Assembly: GCA_964564675.1 (NCBI GenBank)
Contig: CAZMBI010000010.1
Coordinates: forward strand, 1-64,000
Origin: CAZMBI01 sp964564675
GTDB taxonomy: Bacteria > Pseudomonadota > Alphaproteobacteria > Rickettsiales > UBA3002
DNA length: 64,000 bases
Direction: 5' to 3'
The notes under the pieces were generated by a model. It was not told the origin of the DNA. It saw only the letters and a program-made list of their open reading frames with translations, and did no database searches. The position numbers were made by a program, and so were the translations under genes. Position 1 is the first letter of the stretch, and every line of letters begins with the position of its first letter. This document shows, piece by piece, positions 8,063 to 15,926 of this stretch.

Positions 8063-8896
8063 ATGTCTGATACGGTTTATGTCAACGGCGAATGGGTGCC
8101 AGCCGGCGAGGCGACAGTCCCTGTGGCCGATCGCGGGTTTCGTTTCGGTGACGGCGTGTTCGAGACCATCGCCGTGCATCACGGCCGCCTCTATCAGGGC
8201 GCGTGGCACCTTGCCCGTCTGCGCGAGGGCCTGCAGGCGCTTGCCATCGACCCGCCGGAGGTGGCGTGGGACAGGCTGTTGCAGGAACTCATCACCCGCA
8301 ATGATCTGTCAGAGGGGTTTATCCGGCTGGCCGTCAGCCGCGGCGTGGGCAGCCGGGGTTATCTGCCGGCGGCAGGTATCCGGGCGAGCCTCATCATCGA
8401 GCCGCTGCCGGCGGTCCCGCCGCCTTGCGCACCGGCCACCCTGTGGCTGGGCACCTATCGCCGCCCCTCGCCGGCGGCCTTTCCCACCCATGTCAAATCG
8501 AGCCAGGGGCTGACCAGCACGCTGGGCTTGCTGGAAGCACACGCCAGGCAATGCGATGAGGGACTGCTGCTTGATGACGCCGGTCATCTCTGTGAGGCCA
8601 CCAGCGCCAACCTGTTCTGGCTGGCCGATGCCACCATTTATACCCCGGGCCTGTCCACCGGCTGCGTTATGGGCAGCACCCGCGCGGCGATTATGCGGCT
8701 GGCGCCGGTGCGCGAAGTACAGGCGCCGCTTGCGGCCCTGCAGGCCGCGGAATGTGTCTGGCTGAGCAATTGCCGGGTGGGCCTGTGGCCGGTGCAGGCG
8801 CTGCAACCGCAGGGGTGGCGCTGGCCGCCCACACACCCACGTCTGCAGGCCCTGCAGGCGCATTATGCCGATGATATCGCCCGGGAGTGCGCATGA
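8063..8896 (+). CDS. pabC: Aminodeoxychorismate lyase (class IV aminotransferase fold)
   Basis: PLP enzyme that releases p-aminobenzoate and pyruvate from 4-amino-4-deoxychorismate. 277 residues. Class IV features: DRGFRFGDGVFETIAV near the N-terminus, the PLP lysine in HVKSSQGLTS (about residue 148), EATSANLFWL and the phosphate-binding GSTRAAIMRL. Branched-chain and D-amino-acid aminotransferases share this fold. The assignment to PabC rests on the 4-nt ATGA overlap with pabB and the divergent folate operon. Confidence 0.88.
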   Translation: MSDTVYVNGEWVPAGEATVPVADRGFRFGDGVFETIAVHHGRLYQGAWHLARLREGLQALAIDPPEVAWDRLLQELITRNDLSEGFIRLAVSRGVGSRGYLPAAGIRASLIIEPLPAVPPPCAPATLWLGTYRRPSPAAFPTHVKSSQGLTSTLGLLEAHARQCDEGLLLDDAGHLCEATSANLFWLADATIYTPGLSTGCVMGSTRAAIMRLAPVREVQAPLAALQAAECVWLSNCRVGLWPVQALQPQGWRWPPTHPRLQALQAHYADDIARECA

Positions 8897-10140
8897 GCGC
8901 ACTGCCCTGGCAGGACCCGCTTGCCCTCGCCCGCCCGGTGGCCCGGCGCGGCGAACCGATGGTGTTGCTATATTCCGGCCTGCACACCCCCGATTCGGGG
9001 CGCTATTCCTATCTGGCCACCAACCCGGAACAGATTGTTCAGGGTGCGATGTTTCAGCTGCCTGCCGCCCGGCCGGTGCTTGGCTGGCTGGGTTATGGGC
9101 TGCGCCATACGCTGGAATCCTTGCCGCCTGATGCGCCCGGACCGCTCACGCTGCCCGATAGCTGGTGGATGCAGCCGCGATCGGTGCTGCGTTTTGACCA
9201 TGAGCAGCAGCGCATCGACTGTGAGCATGGTGACCGGCCGGCTTTACCCACGGCGCGCCCTGCCCCGCTTGAGCCCGCCCCGGCAATCGCCGAACTGCAC
9301 TCCAATTTCAGTAAAGCCGCGTATTTACGTATGATCGAGCGCACGCTGGAGCAGATTCGCGCCGGGAATTTCTATCAGGCTAACATGACCCGCAAATTTT
9401 ATGGCCGCTTCGCCGAGTCGCCCGATCCGTTCGCGCTGTTCGCCCGGCTGTGCGAACGTAGCCCGGCACCCTACAGCGCTTACATACAATACAAGGACAC
9501 GGCGGTCATCTCCTCAAGCCCGGAACGGTTTATCCGGATGGATGCCTCCGGCCATGTGACGGCGCAGCCGATCAAGGGCTCGGCCCCGCGCGGCGCAACC
9601 CCTGCCGCGGATGACGCCCTGCGCGATGCACTGTATGAAAGCGCCAAGGACCGTGCGGAAAACCTGATGATCGTGGATCTGATGCGCAATGATCTGGCGC
9701 GCGCCTGCGAGCCCGGCTCGATCCGGGTGGATGAATTATACGGCATCCGCCGCTACGCCACGATACACCAGATGGTCTCCACCATCAGCGGCCGACGGCG
9801 CGCCGATGCCGACACACTTAATGTGGTGCGCGCCTGCTTTCCACCGGGCTCCATGACCGGTGCACCGAAAATCCGCGCCATGCAGTGGTGCGCCGAGCAG
9901 GAGCGCATGGCGCGCGGGGTCTATAGCGGGGCCATCGGCTGGTTTGACGCGCAGGGCGGATGCGATCTGTCGGTGGTGATTCGCACCCTCATCATTCAGG
10001 GCGATCGCTTTGAATTTCAGGTCGGCGGCGGCATCGTCGCCGATTCCGACCCGCATCAGGAATGGGAGGAGACACTGGTTAAAGCGCGTGCCATCGCCGA
10101 CGCACTCAACCTGCCGATCGCGCGCTTACGCGCTTTATAG
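8893..10140 (+). CDS. pabB: Aminodeoxychorismate synthase component I
   Basis: Aminates chorismate to 4-amino-4-deoxychorismate, using ammonia from a PabA/TrpG-type glutaminase. I use ATG 8893, which overlaps the pabC stop as ATGA, rather than the GTG two codons earlier (415 aa). The chorismate-binding domain shows QPIKGSAPRG with the PabB-specific active-site Lys, then ENLMIVDLMRNDL, PPGSMTGAPKIRAM and the C-terminal GGGIVADSDPHQEWEET. No amidotransferase gene or domain is present in the window, so the partner is encoded elsewhere, possibly a shared trpG. Confidence 0.95.
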   Translation: MSALPWQDPLALARPVARRGEPMVLLYSGLHTPDSGRYSYLATNPEQIVQGAMFQLPAARPVLGWLGYGLRHTLESLPPDAPGPLTLPDSWWMQPRSVLRFDHEQQRIDCEHGDRPALPTARPAPLEPAPAIAELHSNFSKAAYLRMIERTLEQIRAGNFYQANMTRKFYGRFAESPDPFALFARLCERSPAPYSAYIQYKDTAVISSSPERFIRMDASGHVTAQPIKGSAPRGATPAADDALRDALYESAKDRAENLMIVDLMRNDLARACEPGSIRVDELYGIRRYATIHQMVSTISGRRRADADTLNVVRACFPPGSMTGAPKIRAMQWCAEQERMARGVYSGAIGWFDAQGGCDLSVVIRTLIIQGDRFEFQVGGGIVADSDPHQEWEETLVKARAIADALNLPIARLRAL

Positions 10141-10144
10141 CCCT

Positions 10145-10585
10145 TTAAGGTGAGGTTGTGGTATTTTCCCGCACCACCAGCACCGAGCGGTCCGAATGGC
10201 GCACCACGCGCGCGGCGTTAGGGCCCAGCAGATAGTCTTTTAAATCAGGCCGGTGCGCGCCCATGATAATCAGGTCACAATTGATTTTTTGCGCGGTGTC
10301 GATAATCACTTCATAAACCGTGCCCTGGGCCACGATATGCTGCACCCTGATGCCTTCGGGAATATGTTTCTGCGTAAACTGATGCAGGGCTTCCTTGGCG
10401 CCGGCGATGATTTTATCATCGGCATTACTGGGGAAATACTGCGAAATGATGCTCATGCCGAAATCCGGCACGACAGTCATCACGTGTAATTGCGCGCCGA
10501 ATTGCTTGGCATATTCAATCGCCACCGGCAGCGTCATCTGTTTTTTCTCATTCAGGTCAACCGGCAATAAAATATGGTGATACAT
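10145..10585 (-). CDS. Universal stress protein, UspA family
   Basis: Single Usp domain of 146 residues: the N-terminal ILLPVDLNEKKQ strand-loop and the ATP-binding G-2x-G-9x-G(S/T)-like region GAHRPDLKDYLLGPNAARVVRHS near the C-terminus. It follows the TRAP permease by only 8 nt. Its ribosome-binding site AGGAGGGG overlaps the permease stop codon (TAGGAGGGG), so translation is probably coupled. Usp proteins are often encoded with TRAP transporters; TeaD with the ectoine transporter TeaABC of Halomonas is the classic case, where it modulates uptake. A similar role here is inferred. Confidence 0.9.
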   Translation of the reverse strand: MYHHILLPVDLNEKKQMTLPVAIEYAKQFGAQLHVMTVVPDFGMSIISQYFPSNADDKIIAGAKEALHQFTQKHIPEGIRVQHIVAQGTVYEVIIDTAQKINCDLIIMGAHRPDLKDYLLGPNAARVVRHSDRSVLVVRENTTTSP

Positions 10586-10593
10586 AACCCCTC

Positions 10594-13215
10594 CTACGTT
10601 CCGTTTAACACAAAGACGCGTTCCCGCATCCGCCGCCGCTGCATCAGAGCCACGATGGCCAGCAGGGCCAGCGACGGCAGATAAAGCAAGCGACGGCTGG
10701 GCTGTTCCTGACGGCGCATCACGGTGGTGATCTCGTCATCAAAGAACACGCCCTTGACATCCGCCTCGCTGGCAAAGACCACATCGTCCACAAATACGCG
10801 GTCGGTTTTCTTGCGCGGTTCGATGCGTAATACCAGCCCCATTTCCTCCAGCCGCTCCTCGCTGGTTTCGCCTTCTTTAACGGTCAGGCGCATATAGCGC
10901 GATTCCATCTCGCCGAAGGCGTTCTCACCATACAGCCTGATACGAATCGCCTCACCGGGCGGGGTGTCCATCACTGCCTGTTCAATCGCCTTGCCCGGCA
11001 TTTCCTGGAAGGGTGGAAAGAACTGGTCCCAGACGATGCGCGGCAGAAACAGGCTGACGGCAACCGCAAACAAAATGAGCGTTTCATACCAGCGGCTGCG
11101 GGTGAGAAAATAACCCTGCAACGCCGCCGAGAACACCAGAATCGCCACCGTGGCGTAGGCGAAGACAAACAACCCGTGACCAATCGTATCGACGCCGATC
11201 ATCAAAAGCTCGGTGTTGAAAATGAAGAAAAATGGCAAAATAGCGGTACGCGTGCTATACACGAAGCCTTGCATACCGGTGCGAATGGGATCGCCCTTGG
11301 AAATCGCCGACGAGGCAAACGAGGCAAGCCCCACCGGCGGGGTCACGTCGGCCATGATGCCGAAATAAAAGACAAACAGATGAATGGCGATCGCCGGCAC
11401 CAGCAAACCGTGTTGTTGCCCTAGTTCCTCCACCACCATCACCATGATGCTTGAGACCACGATATAATTGGCGGTGGTAGGCAAGCCCATACCTAATATT
11501 AGGCTGATGATGGCGGTAAAGATAAGCACCAGCACGAGCGAACCGCCGGACAGCGCCTCCACCACTTCCGTCATGATCTGGCCGATACCGGTCAGTGACA
11601 CCGTTCCAACAATAATCCCGGCGGCAGCCGTGGCCACGCCGATGCCAATCATATTGCGCGCGCCGGCTATCAGCCCCTGCATCAGATCGATCACGCCGTT
11701 TTTACAGGCTTGCCTGAAGGCTTTTTCCTTGCGGAACAGACACAGCAGCGGCCGCTGCGTCAACAGGATGAAAATCATCGCCGCACACGCCCAAAACGCC
11801 GACAGGCCCGGCGACAGCCGTTCCACCATCAGGCTCCAGATCAAAATCACCACCGGCAGCAGGAAATGCAGCCCGGTTTTCACGGTCGAGCCGGTTTCGG
11901 GCATACTAACCACTTCGGAGTCCGGATTATCCGGCTCCAGATCCGGGTAACGCGCGGCATAGCGCACCAGTAGGATATAAGCGGCAAGCAGCCCGCCGCC
12001 GATTACATAGGCTGCGCTTTCGCCCAGCGCCTCTTTCAGAAACCGAATGCCGTAAAACGCCAGCGAGGCGAAAATCACCAGGCTGGTGATGATGATACCC
12101 CAGGCCAGCAATTTATGTTTCAGCGTAGTGGTAATCGGTTTTTCCAGCACCTGCATATTGTTTTTCAGCGCCTCGAGATGCACGATATACAGCAGGGCGA
12201 TATAGGAAATCACCGCAGGAAGGAAGGCGTGCTTGATGACATCCTGATAGGGAATGCCGACATATTCGACCATCAAAAACGCCGCCGCTCCCATCACCGG
12301 CGGCATGATCTGACCGTTGATGGAGCCCGACACTTCCACCGCACCCGCTTTTTCCGGGCTGAAACCGACCCGCTTCATCAGCGGAATGGTGAAGGTGCCG
12401 GTGGTGACCACATTGGCAATGGAGGAGCCGGAAATAAACCCGGTCAGACCGGAGGCCAGCACCGCCGCCTTCGCCGGGCCGCCGCGCAGGTGACCGAGCA
12501 GCGAAAACGCCACTTTGATGAAATAATTCCCCGCCCCAGCCTTGTCGAGCAAGGCGCCGAACAGCACGAATAAAAAGACGAAACTGGCTGAGACTCCCAG
12601 CGCAATACCGAACACGCCCTCGGTTGACAGCCACTGATGCGAGGCGACTTTTTCCAGCGACTGCCCTTTGTGCTGAATCAGGCTTGGCATCCAGTCCGCC
12701 GAGCCGAAAAACGTATAAACCAGAAACACAATGCCGACGATCAGAAGCGGCAGGCCCAGAGAGCGGCGCGCGGCTTCCAGCAGCAGGACAATCCCCACGC
12801 AGGAGACGATGATATCCGTCTGGGTGGGCATGCCGGGCCGGTCGGCCAGTTCGAGATAGAAGATGTATAAATACGCGGCGGTAAAGCTGGCCACCAGCGC
12901 TAGAATCCAGTCCTGGATCGGAATATAATGCCGCGGCGAGCTGATAAAGGTCGGATAGGCCGTATACGCCAGAAACAGGGCAAACGCCAGATGAATGGAA
13001 CGCGCCTCGGTATCGTTGAAAATCCAGAAGCCGAATTCAAACGGCAGCGGCGAGGCAATCCACAACTGAAACAGCGACCAAGCCAGCGCGGTCAGTGTCA
13101 AAACCAGCCCGGCGAGACCGCGCGGCTGCCGCGCCCCCGAATCTCGCTCGATTACCAGGTCCTGGATGTCTTTATCAACCTGGCCGTTTTGGCGGTCCGT
13201 CTTCTCATCCGACAC
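10594..13215 (-). CDS. Fused TRAP transporter permease (TAXI type, 4TM/12TM fusion)
   Basis: Inner-membrane permease of 873 residues that fuses the small and large TRAP subunits. The N-terminal third has several hydrophobic helices. The large-subunit core shows GLTGFISGSSIANVVTTGTFTIPLMKRVGF and SINGQIMPPVMGAAAFL, repeated later as GMGLPTTANYIVVSS and MADVTPPVGLA. A C-terminal extension of about 150 residues matches the DUF3394 pattern and ends in one more helix and an Arg-rich tail. Such fusions work with a TAXI-type periplasmic binding protein, none of which is encoded nearby, so the substrate cannot be assigned. Coupled to the Usp gene downstream. Confidence 0.9.
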   Translation of the reverse strand: MSDEKTDRQNGQVDKDIQDLVIERDSGARQPRGLAGLVLTLTALAWSLFQLWIASPLPFEFGFWIFNDTEARSIHLAFALFLAYTAYPTFISSPRHYIPIQDWILALVASFTAAYLYIFYLELADRPGMPTQTDIIVSCVGIVLLLEAARRSLGLPLLIVGIVFLVYTFFGSADWMPSLIQHKGQSLEKVASHQWLSTEGVFGIALGVSASFVFLFVLFGALLDKAGAGNYFIKVAFSLLGHLRGGPAKAAVLASGLTGFISGSSIANVVTTGTFTIPLMKRVGFSPEKAGAVEVSGSINGQIMPPVMGAAAFLMVEYVGIPYQDVIKHAFLPAVISYIALLYIVHLEALKNNMQVLEKPITTTLKHKLLAWGIIITSLVIFASLAFYGIRFLKEALGESAAYVIGGGLLAAYILLVRYAARYPDLEPDNPDSEVVSMPETGSTVKTGLHFLLPVVILIWSLMVERLSPGLSAFWACAAMIFILLTQRPLLCLFRKEKAFRQACKNGVIDLMQGLIAGARNMIGIGVATAAAGIIVGTVSLTGIGQIMTEVVEALSGGSLVLVLIFTAIISLILGMGLPTTANYIVVSSIMVMVVEELGQQHGLLVPAIAIHLFVFYFGIMADVTPPVGLASFASSAISKGDPIRTGMQGFVYSTRTAILPFFFIFNTELLMIGVDTIGHGLFVFAYATVAILVFSAALQGYFLTRSRWYETLILFAVAVSLFLPRIVWDQFFPPFQEMPGKAIEQAVMDTPPGEAIRIRLYGENAFGEMESRYMRLTVKEGETSEERLEEMGLVLRIEPRKKTDRVFVDDVVFASEADVKGVFFDDEITTVMRRQEQPSRRLLYLPSLALLAIVALMQRRRMRERVFVLNGT

Positions 13216-13320
13216 GGTCTACCCATGCGTTGTTTGCAAAAATCGGAAAGCGAAGCTAGCAAGGTTTCGCGCCAGTGGCAACTGCTAATCCCTTGTGCAG
13301 CGCACAGTTTGTCAGGCTTC

Positions 13321-13344
13321 TCCGAACCTTATTCCGAACCTTAT
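13321..13344 (+). repeat. Tandem 12-bp repeat upstream of the toxin-antitoxin pair
   Basis: Two perfect adjacent copies of TCCGAACCTTAT end 12 nt before the antitoxin ATG. Ribbon-helix-helix antitoxins usually repress their own operon through short repeated sites, so this is a candidate operator. That role is inferred from position only. Confidence 0.55.
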
Positions 13345-13356
13345 ATTGATCATATT

Positions 13357-13621
13357 ATGACCATTCCTTCCTACACGCCGGATCAGGAAACCGCCGCCCG
13401 GCTCGAAGCGCTGGCCGAAGCTACGGGCAGGCCTGCTCATCAGCTGATTATTAGAGCGGTTGACAGTTCCTCATAAGTCAGGATGCTCATTTGGCTGAGA
13501 AAAAGAAGATATGGAGCGTTATGAACAGTTTCGGCAACTCAAAGACGGCGCCTACCACGCAGCTGTTGCCAAATGGCTGCATAGTATCGGCAGCGATGAT
13601 GAACTGCCATGCCCCAAGTAA
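13357..13621 (+). pseudogene. Frameshifted RHH-type antitoxin gene
   Basis: Reading starts in one frame as MTIPSYTPDQETAARLEALAEA, a ribbon-helix-helix-like N-terminus, and meets a stop at 13474. The rest of a typical antitoxin continues in two other frames: FLISQDAHLAEKK from 13467, then MERYEQFRQLKDG to ...GSDDELPCPK, ending at 13621. Each switch is repaired by adding one base, a T at about 13467 (TT where TTT is expected) and an A in the A-run at 13500-13504. The repaired protein would be 88 residues, of normal family length, and its stop overlaps the toxin ATG by 13 nt as in intact operons. Both lesions are in homopolymers, so sequencing error is possible. Confidence 0.75.
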
Positions 13622-13914
13622 TCTGGACGCGTCCCGCCTTGGGCGATCTTGAGCGCCTGATTCATTTTTTGAAACATAAACACCCCTTTGCTGCCGGCCG
13701 CGCCGCCAGCGCTATTATTGACGCTGGCAATCACACGGCCCAGACACCACATATCGGGTGGCAGATGCACGATGATACGCACACGATGACACGCAGCGGC
13801 GGGAATTATTGGTTCCGTTTGGGAAACATGCTATATTTACGCCGTGTCATCGATGAAGGCAACAATGTGGTGGTTTTACGCGTGTGGCACTCGCGTGAAA
13901 ACCGCCGTGACTAA
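13609..13914 (+). CDS. ParE/RelE-superfamily toxin
   Basis: 101 residues with the compact ParE/RelE pattern: an N-terminal WTRPALGDLERLIHFL helix pair, AASAIIDAGNHTAQTPHIG, and the C-terminal YFRL-like NYWFRLGNMLYLRRV followed by VVVLRVWHSRENRRD. The typical C-terminal basic and aromatic residues are kept and the frame is intact. ParE toxins poison gyrase and RelE toxins cleave ribosome-bound mRNA; the sequence alone does not settle which. It overlaps the damaged antitoxin, which raises the question of how the cell tolerates it. Confidence 0.85.
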   Translation: MPQVIWTRPALGDLERLIHFLKHKHPFAAGRAASAIIDAGNHTAQTPHIGWQMHDDTHTMTRSGGNYWFRLGNMLYLRRVIDEGNNVVVLRVWHSRENRRD

Positions 13915-13983
13915 TAGATAATACATACTGATTGATCTTTACCGTCCCCCTTTTTAAGCTGGTGACAAATTATCAGGCCCCGC

Positions 13984-15861
13984 ATGTTCAACATCAACAC
14001 CAAACCTTCCTTGTATCGTGACTTCGCGCTGCTGTCGGCGTTGATTATCTTCATGCTGTTTCTGGTTTCCATCTGGGTATCGTATAAAACCTATCAGGAG
14101 CATAGTGCCGATATCCTCAAACAGCTTGAAAACGAGGCGGTTCGCATCGACCGCGCCTTAATCATCGAGATTGAGCGCGCCTCCTATTTGCTGGAATCCA
14201 TCGCCCGTCAGATCAGCAGCGACGGCACCGATGACCGCCAGAGCATACGCCAGCTGTTCGATTCGTTTGATAAATCAAGCTATCCCCGTAACAGTGAGTT
14301 TTTCTGGATTGATGCGGAGCAAAATATCCAGATCAGTTCGCAGGAAGGCTTATTGGACAAGCCGGTGGACGTCTCCGACCGCGATTACATGAAGCGCGCC
14401 ATCACCACGCCGTGGGAGATTCATATCGGCCAGCCGATCGAAGGCCGGATCTCAGAAAAATGGGTGATGCCGATCGCCATCGGTATCAGCGATAATCAGG
14501 ATAATTTTAAGGGCGTGGTGTTAGTCAGTATTGATATTAACTCATTCAGCCGCGCCATTCATAAAGTCATTCAACAGGACGGAATCAATTTCGCCATCAC
14601 CAACTCAGCGTTCACCCTGCTGACCGAAATTTCGGAGAAACCACATTTTTTTGATAAACATTTCGAGTTACAAGAGCTCGCCAACATCAATTTTGAAGAG
14701 AACCCAAGCGGTGTATATTCCCGCGCCAGCTTTTGGGATAAAGATAACATCTTCGGCTATTATGAAAAATCCAGGCAATATCCGTATATTATTTTCGTCG
14801 GGTATGATGCCAATGCCAGTCGCGCCATGGTACAAGACATTCTGCTGCCCCGCCTGGCGCAGATCGGCATTATCACGATCTTTCTGGTGTCAATTTTGTG
14901 GACGGTGCGCAAGCGAATTATCCAGCCGGTGATTGCCTTGACGGATCGCACCGCTGAGATTGTACGTGGCCGCTCCTTTGACTATGAAACCGATAAGGGA
15001 CCGCTTGAAATCGAGATGCTGGCGGACGAAATCCGTCGGATTCATGACTATATCGACGAGCGGCGGCGGATCGAGCGCGAACTAACCGCCAAAAACATCG
15101 AACTGCTCAAGATTCGTGAATCCGCGGAAATGACCAACCAGATCAAAGCGCAGTTTTTCGAGCAGGTGGGCACCGCCCTGATGCAGCCAGCCACCGCCAT
15201 CAGCGAATATGCCGAGTCTTTTCATAACGAGCTGTTCGGCGCGCTGGGCAACCAGAAATATACCGATGTCGCCGAAAAACTGCATTGGCAGGCCGCCACC
15301 ATCATTGACCTGCTGCAGGACGTGTTGAACATCTCGCGGGCGGAATCCGGTCTGCTCGTGCTGCAGGAAAATGAGCTGGAACTGCCGCTGGTTATCAAGA
15401 AGTGCATCCGCCTCCTGCATGAGCGCAGCCGCTTCCAGTCCATCGAAGTGGTGCAGGATTACGATGAAAACCTGCCGCAATTATGGGGCGATGAGCTGCG
15501 CATCAAGCAATTGCTGCTCAACCTGATGAGCGGCGCGGCGGCGCAACTGAAAGCGGGCGATACCATCCGTATCCGCACCGTTATGCAGCGTGACGGCATG
15601 GCGATCCGGATGGAATACACCATTCCCGAGCATTATTATCACGAAGAAGCGCCGCCACCGGTGCTTGAAGCCAGTCCCAGCTTTTATATGGGCCAGTCGC
15701 CGGCCGAACGTTCGGAGCCTTCCGTCGGGCTGGGATTTGCGCTCAGCCAGCTGATCATCTCCATGCACGGCGGCGGCCTGACGGTTCATACCGGCAGCGA
15801 CCGCAAGGTGCAGGCCACCGTGCTGTTCCCCCTGAACCGGGTGATCCGCAAAGCGTCGTAA
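13984..15861 (+). CDS. Cache-HAMP sensor with degenerate histidine kinase module
   Basis: Membrane sensor of 625 residues. A first transmembrane helix (about 10-32) is followed by a periplasmic dCache-type domain containing FWIDAEQNIQISSQ and VSDRDYMKRAI. A second helix (about 289-308), a HAMP segment and a coiled-coil stretch (about 360-385) follow. The dimerisation helix reads FFEQVGTALMQPATAISEY, where a kinase would have SHELRTPL: the phospho-accepting His is Thr. The N-box reads LLLNLMSGAAAQL, with Gly for the Mg-binding Asn. No DxGxG (G1) motif follows, though GLGFALSQLII matches G2. It is therefore probably a signalling pseudokinase. No response regulator lies next to it. Identity of the domains is clear, the role is not. 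Confidence 0.85.
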   Translation: MFNINTKPSLYRDFALLSALIIFMLFLVSIWVSYKTYQEHSADILKQLENEAVRIDRALIIEIERASYLLESIARQISSDGTDDRQSIRQLFDSFDKSSYPRNSEFFWIDAEQNIQISSQEGLLDKPVDVSDRDYMKRAITTPWEIHIGQPIEGRISEKWVMPIAIGISDNQDNFKGVVLVSIDINSFSRAIHKVIQQDGINFAITNSAFTLLTEISEKPHFFDKHFELQELANINFEENPSGVYSRASFWDKDNIFGYYEKSRQYPYIIFVGYDANASRAMVQDILLPRLAQIGIITIFLVSILWTVRKRIIQPVIALTDRTAEIVRGRSFDYETDKGPLEIEMLADEIRRIHDYIDERRRIERELTAKNIELLKIRESAEMTNQIKAQFFEQVGTALMQPATAISEYAESFHNELFGALGNQKYTDVAEKLHWQAATIIDLLQDVLNISRAESGLLVLQENELELPLVIKKCIRLLHERSRFQSIEVVQDYDENLPQLWGDELRIKQLLLNLMSGAAAQLKAGDTIRIRTVMQRDGMAIRMEYTIPEHYYHEEAPPPVLEASPSFYMGQSPAERSEPSVGLGFALSQLIISMHGGGLTVHTGSDRKVQATVLFPLNRVIRKAS

Positions 15862-15926
15862 TATCTTCTTTCATCCGGCGCCGTACGCATGCTATGCTGT
15901 ATTGCAAAAAAAAAGGGAGCTGGTGC

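Noticed and set aside
12928..13476. 182-codon plus-strand open frame ending in the antitoxin N-terminus
   Set aside because: The first part is antisense to the TRAP permease. Only the last 39 codons, from ATG 13357, belong to the antitoxin.
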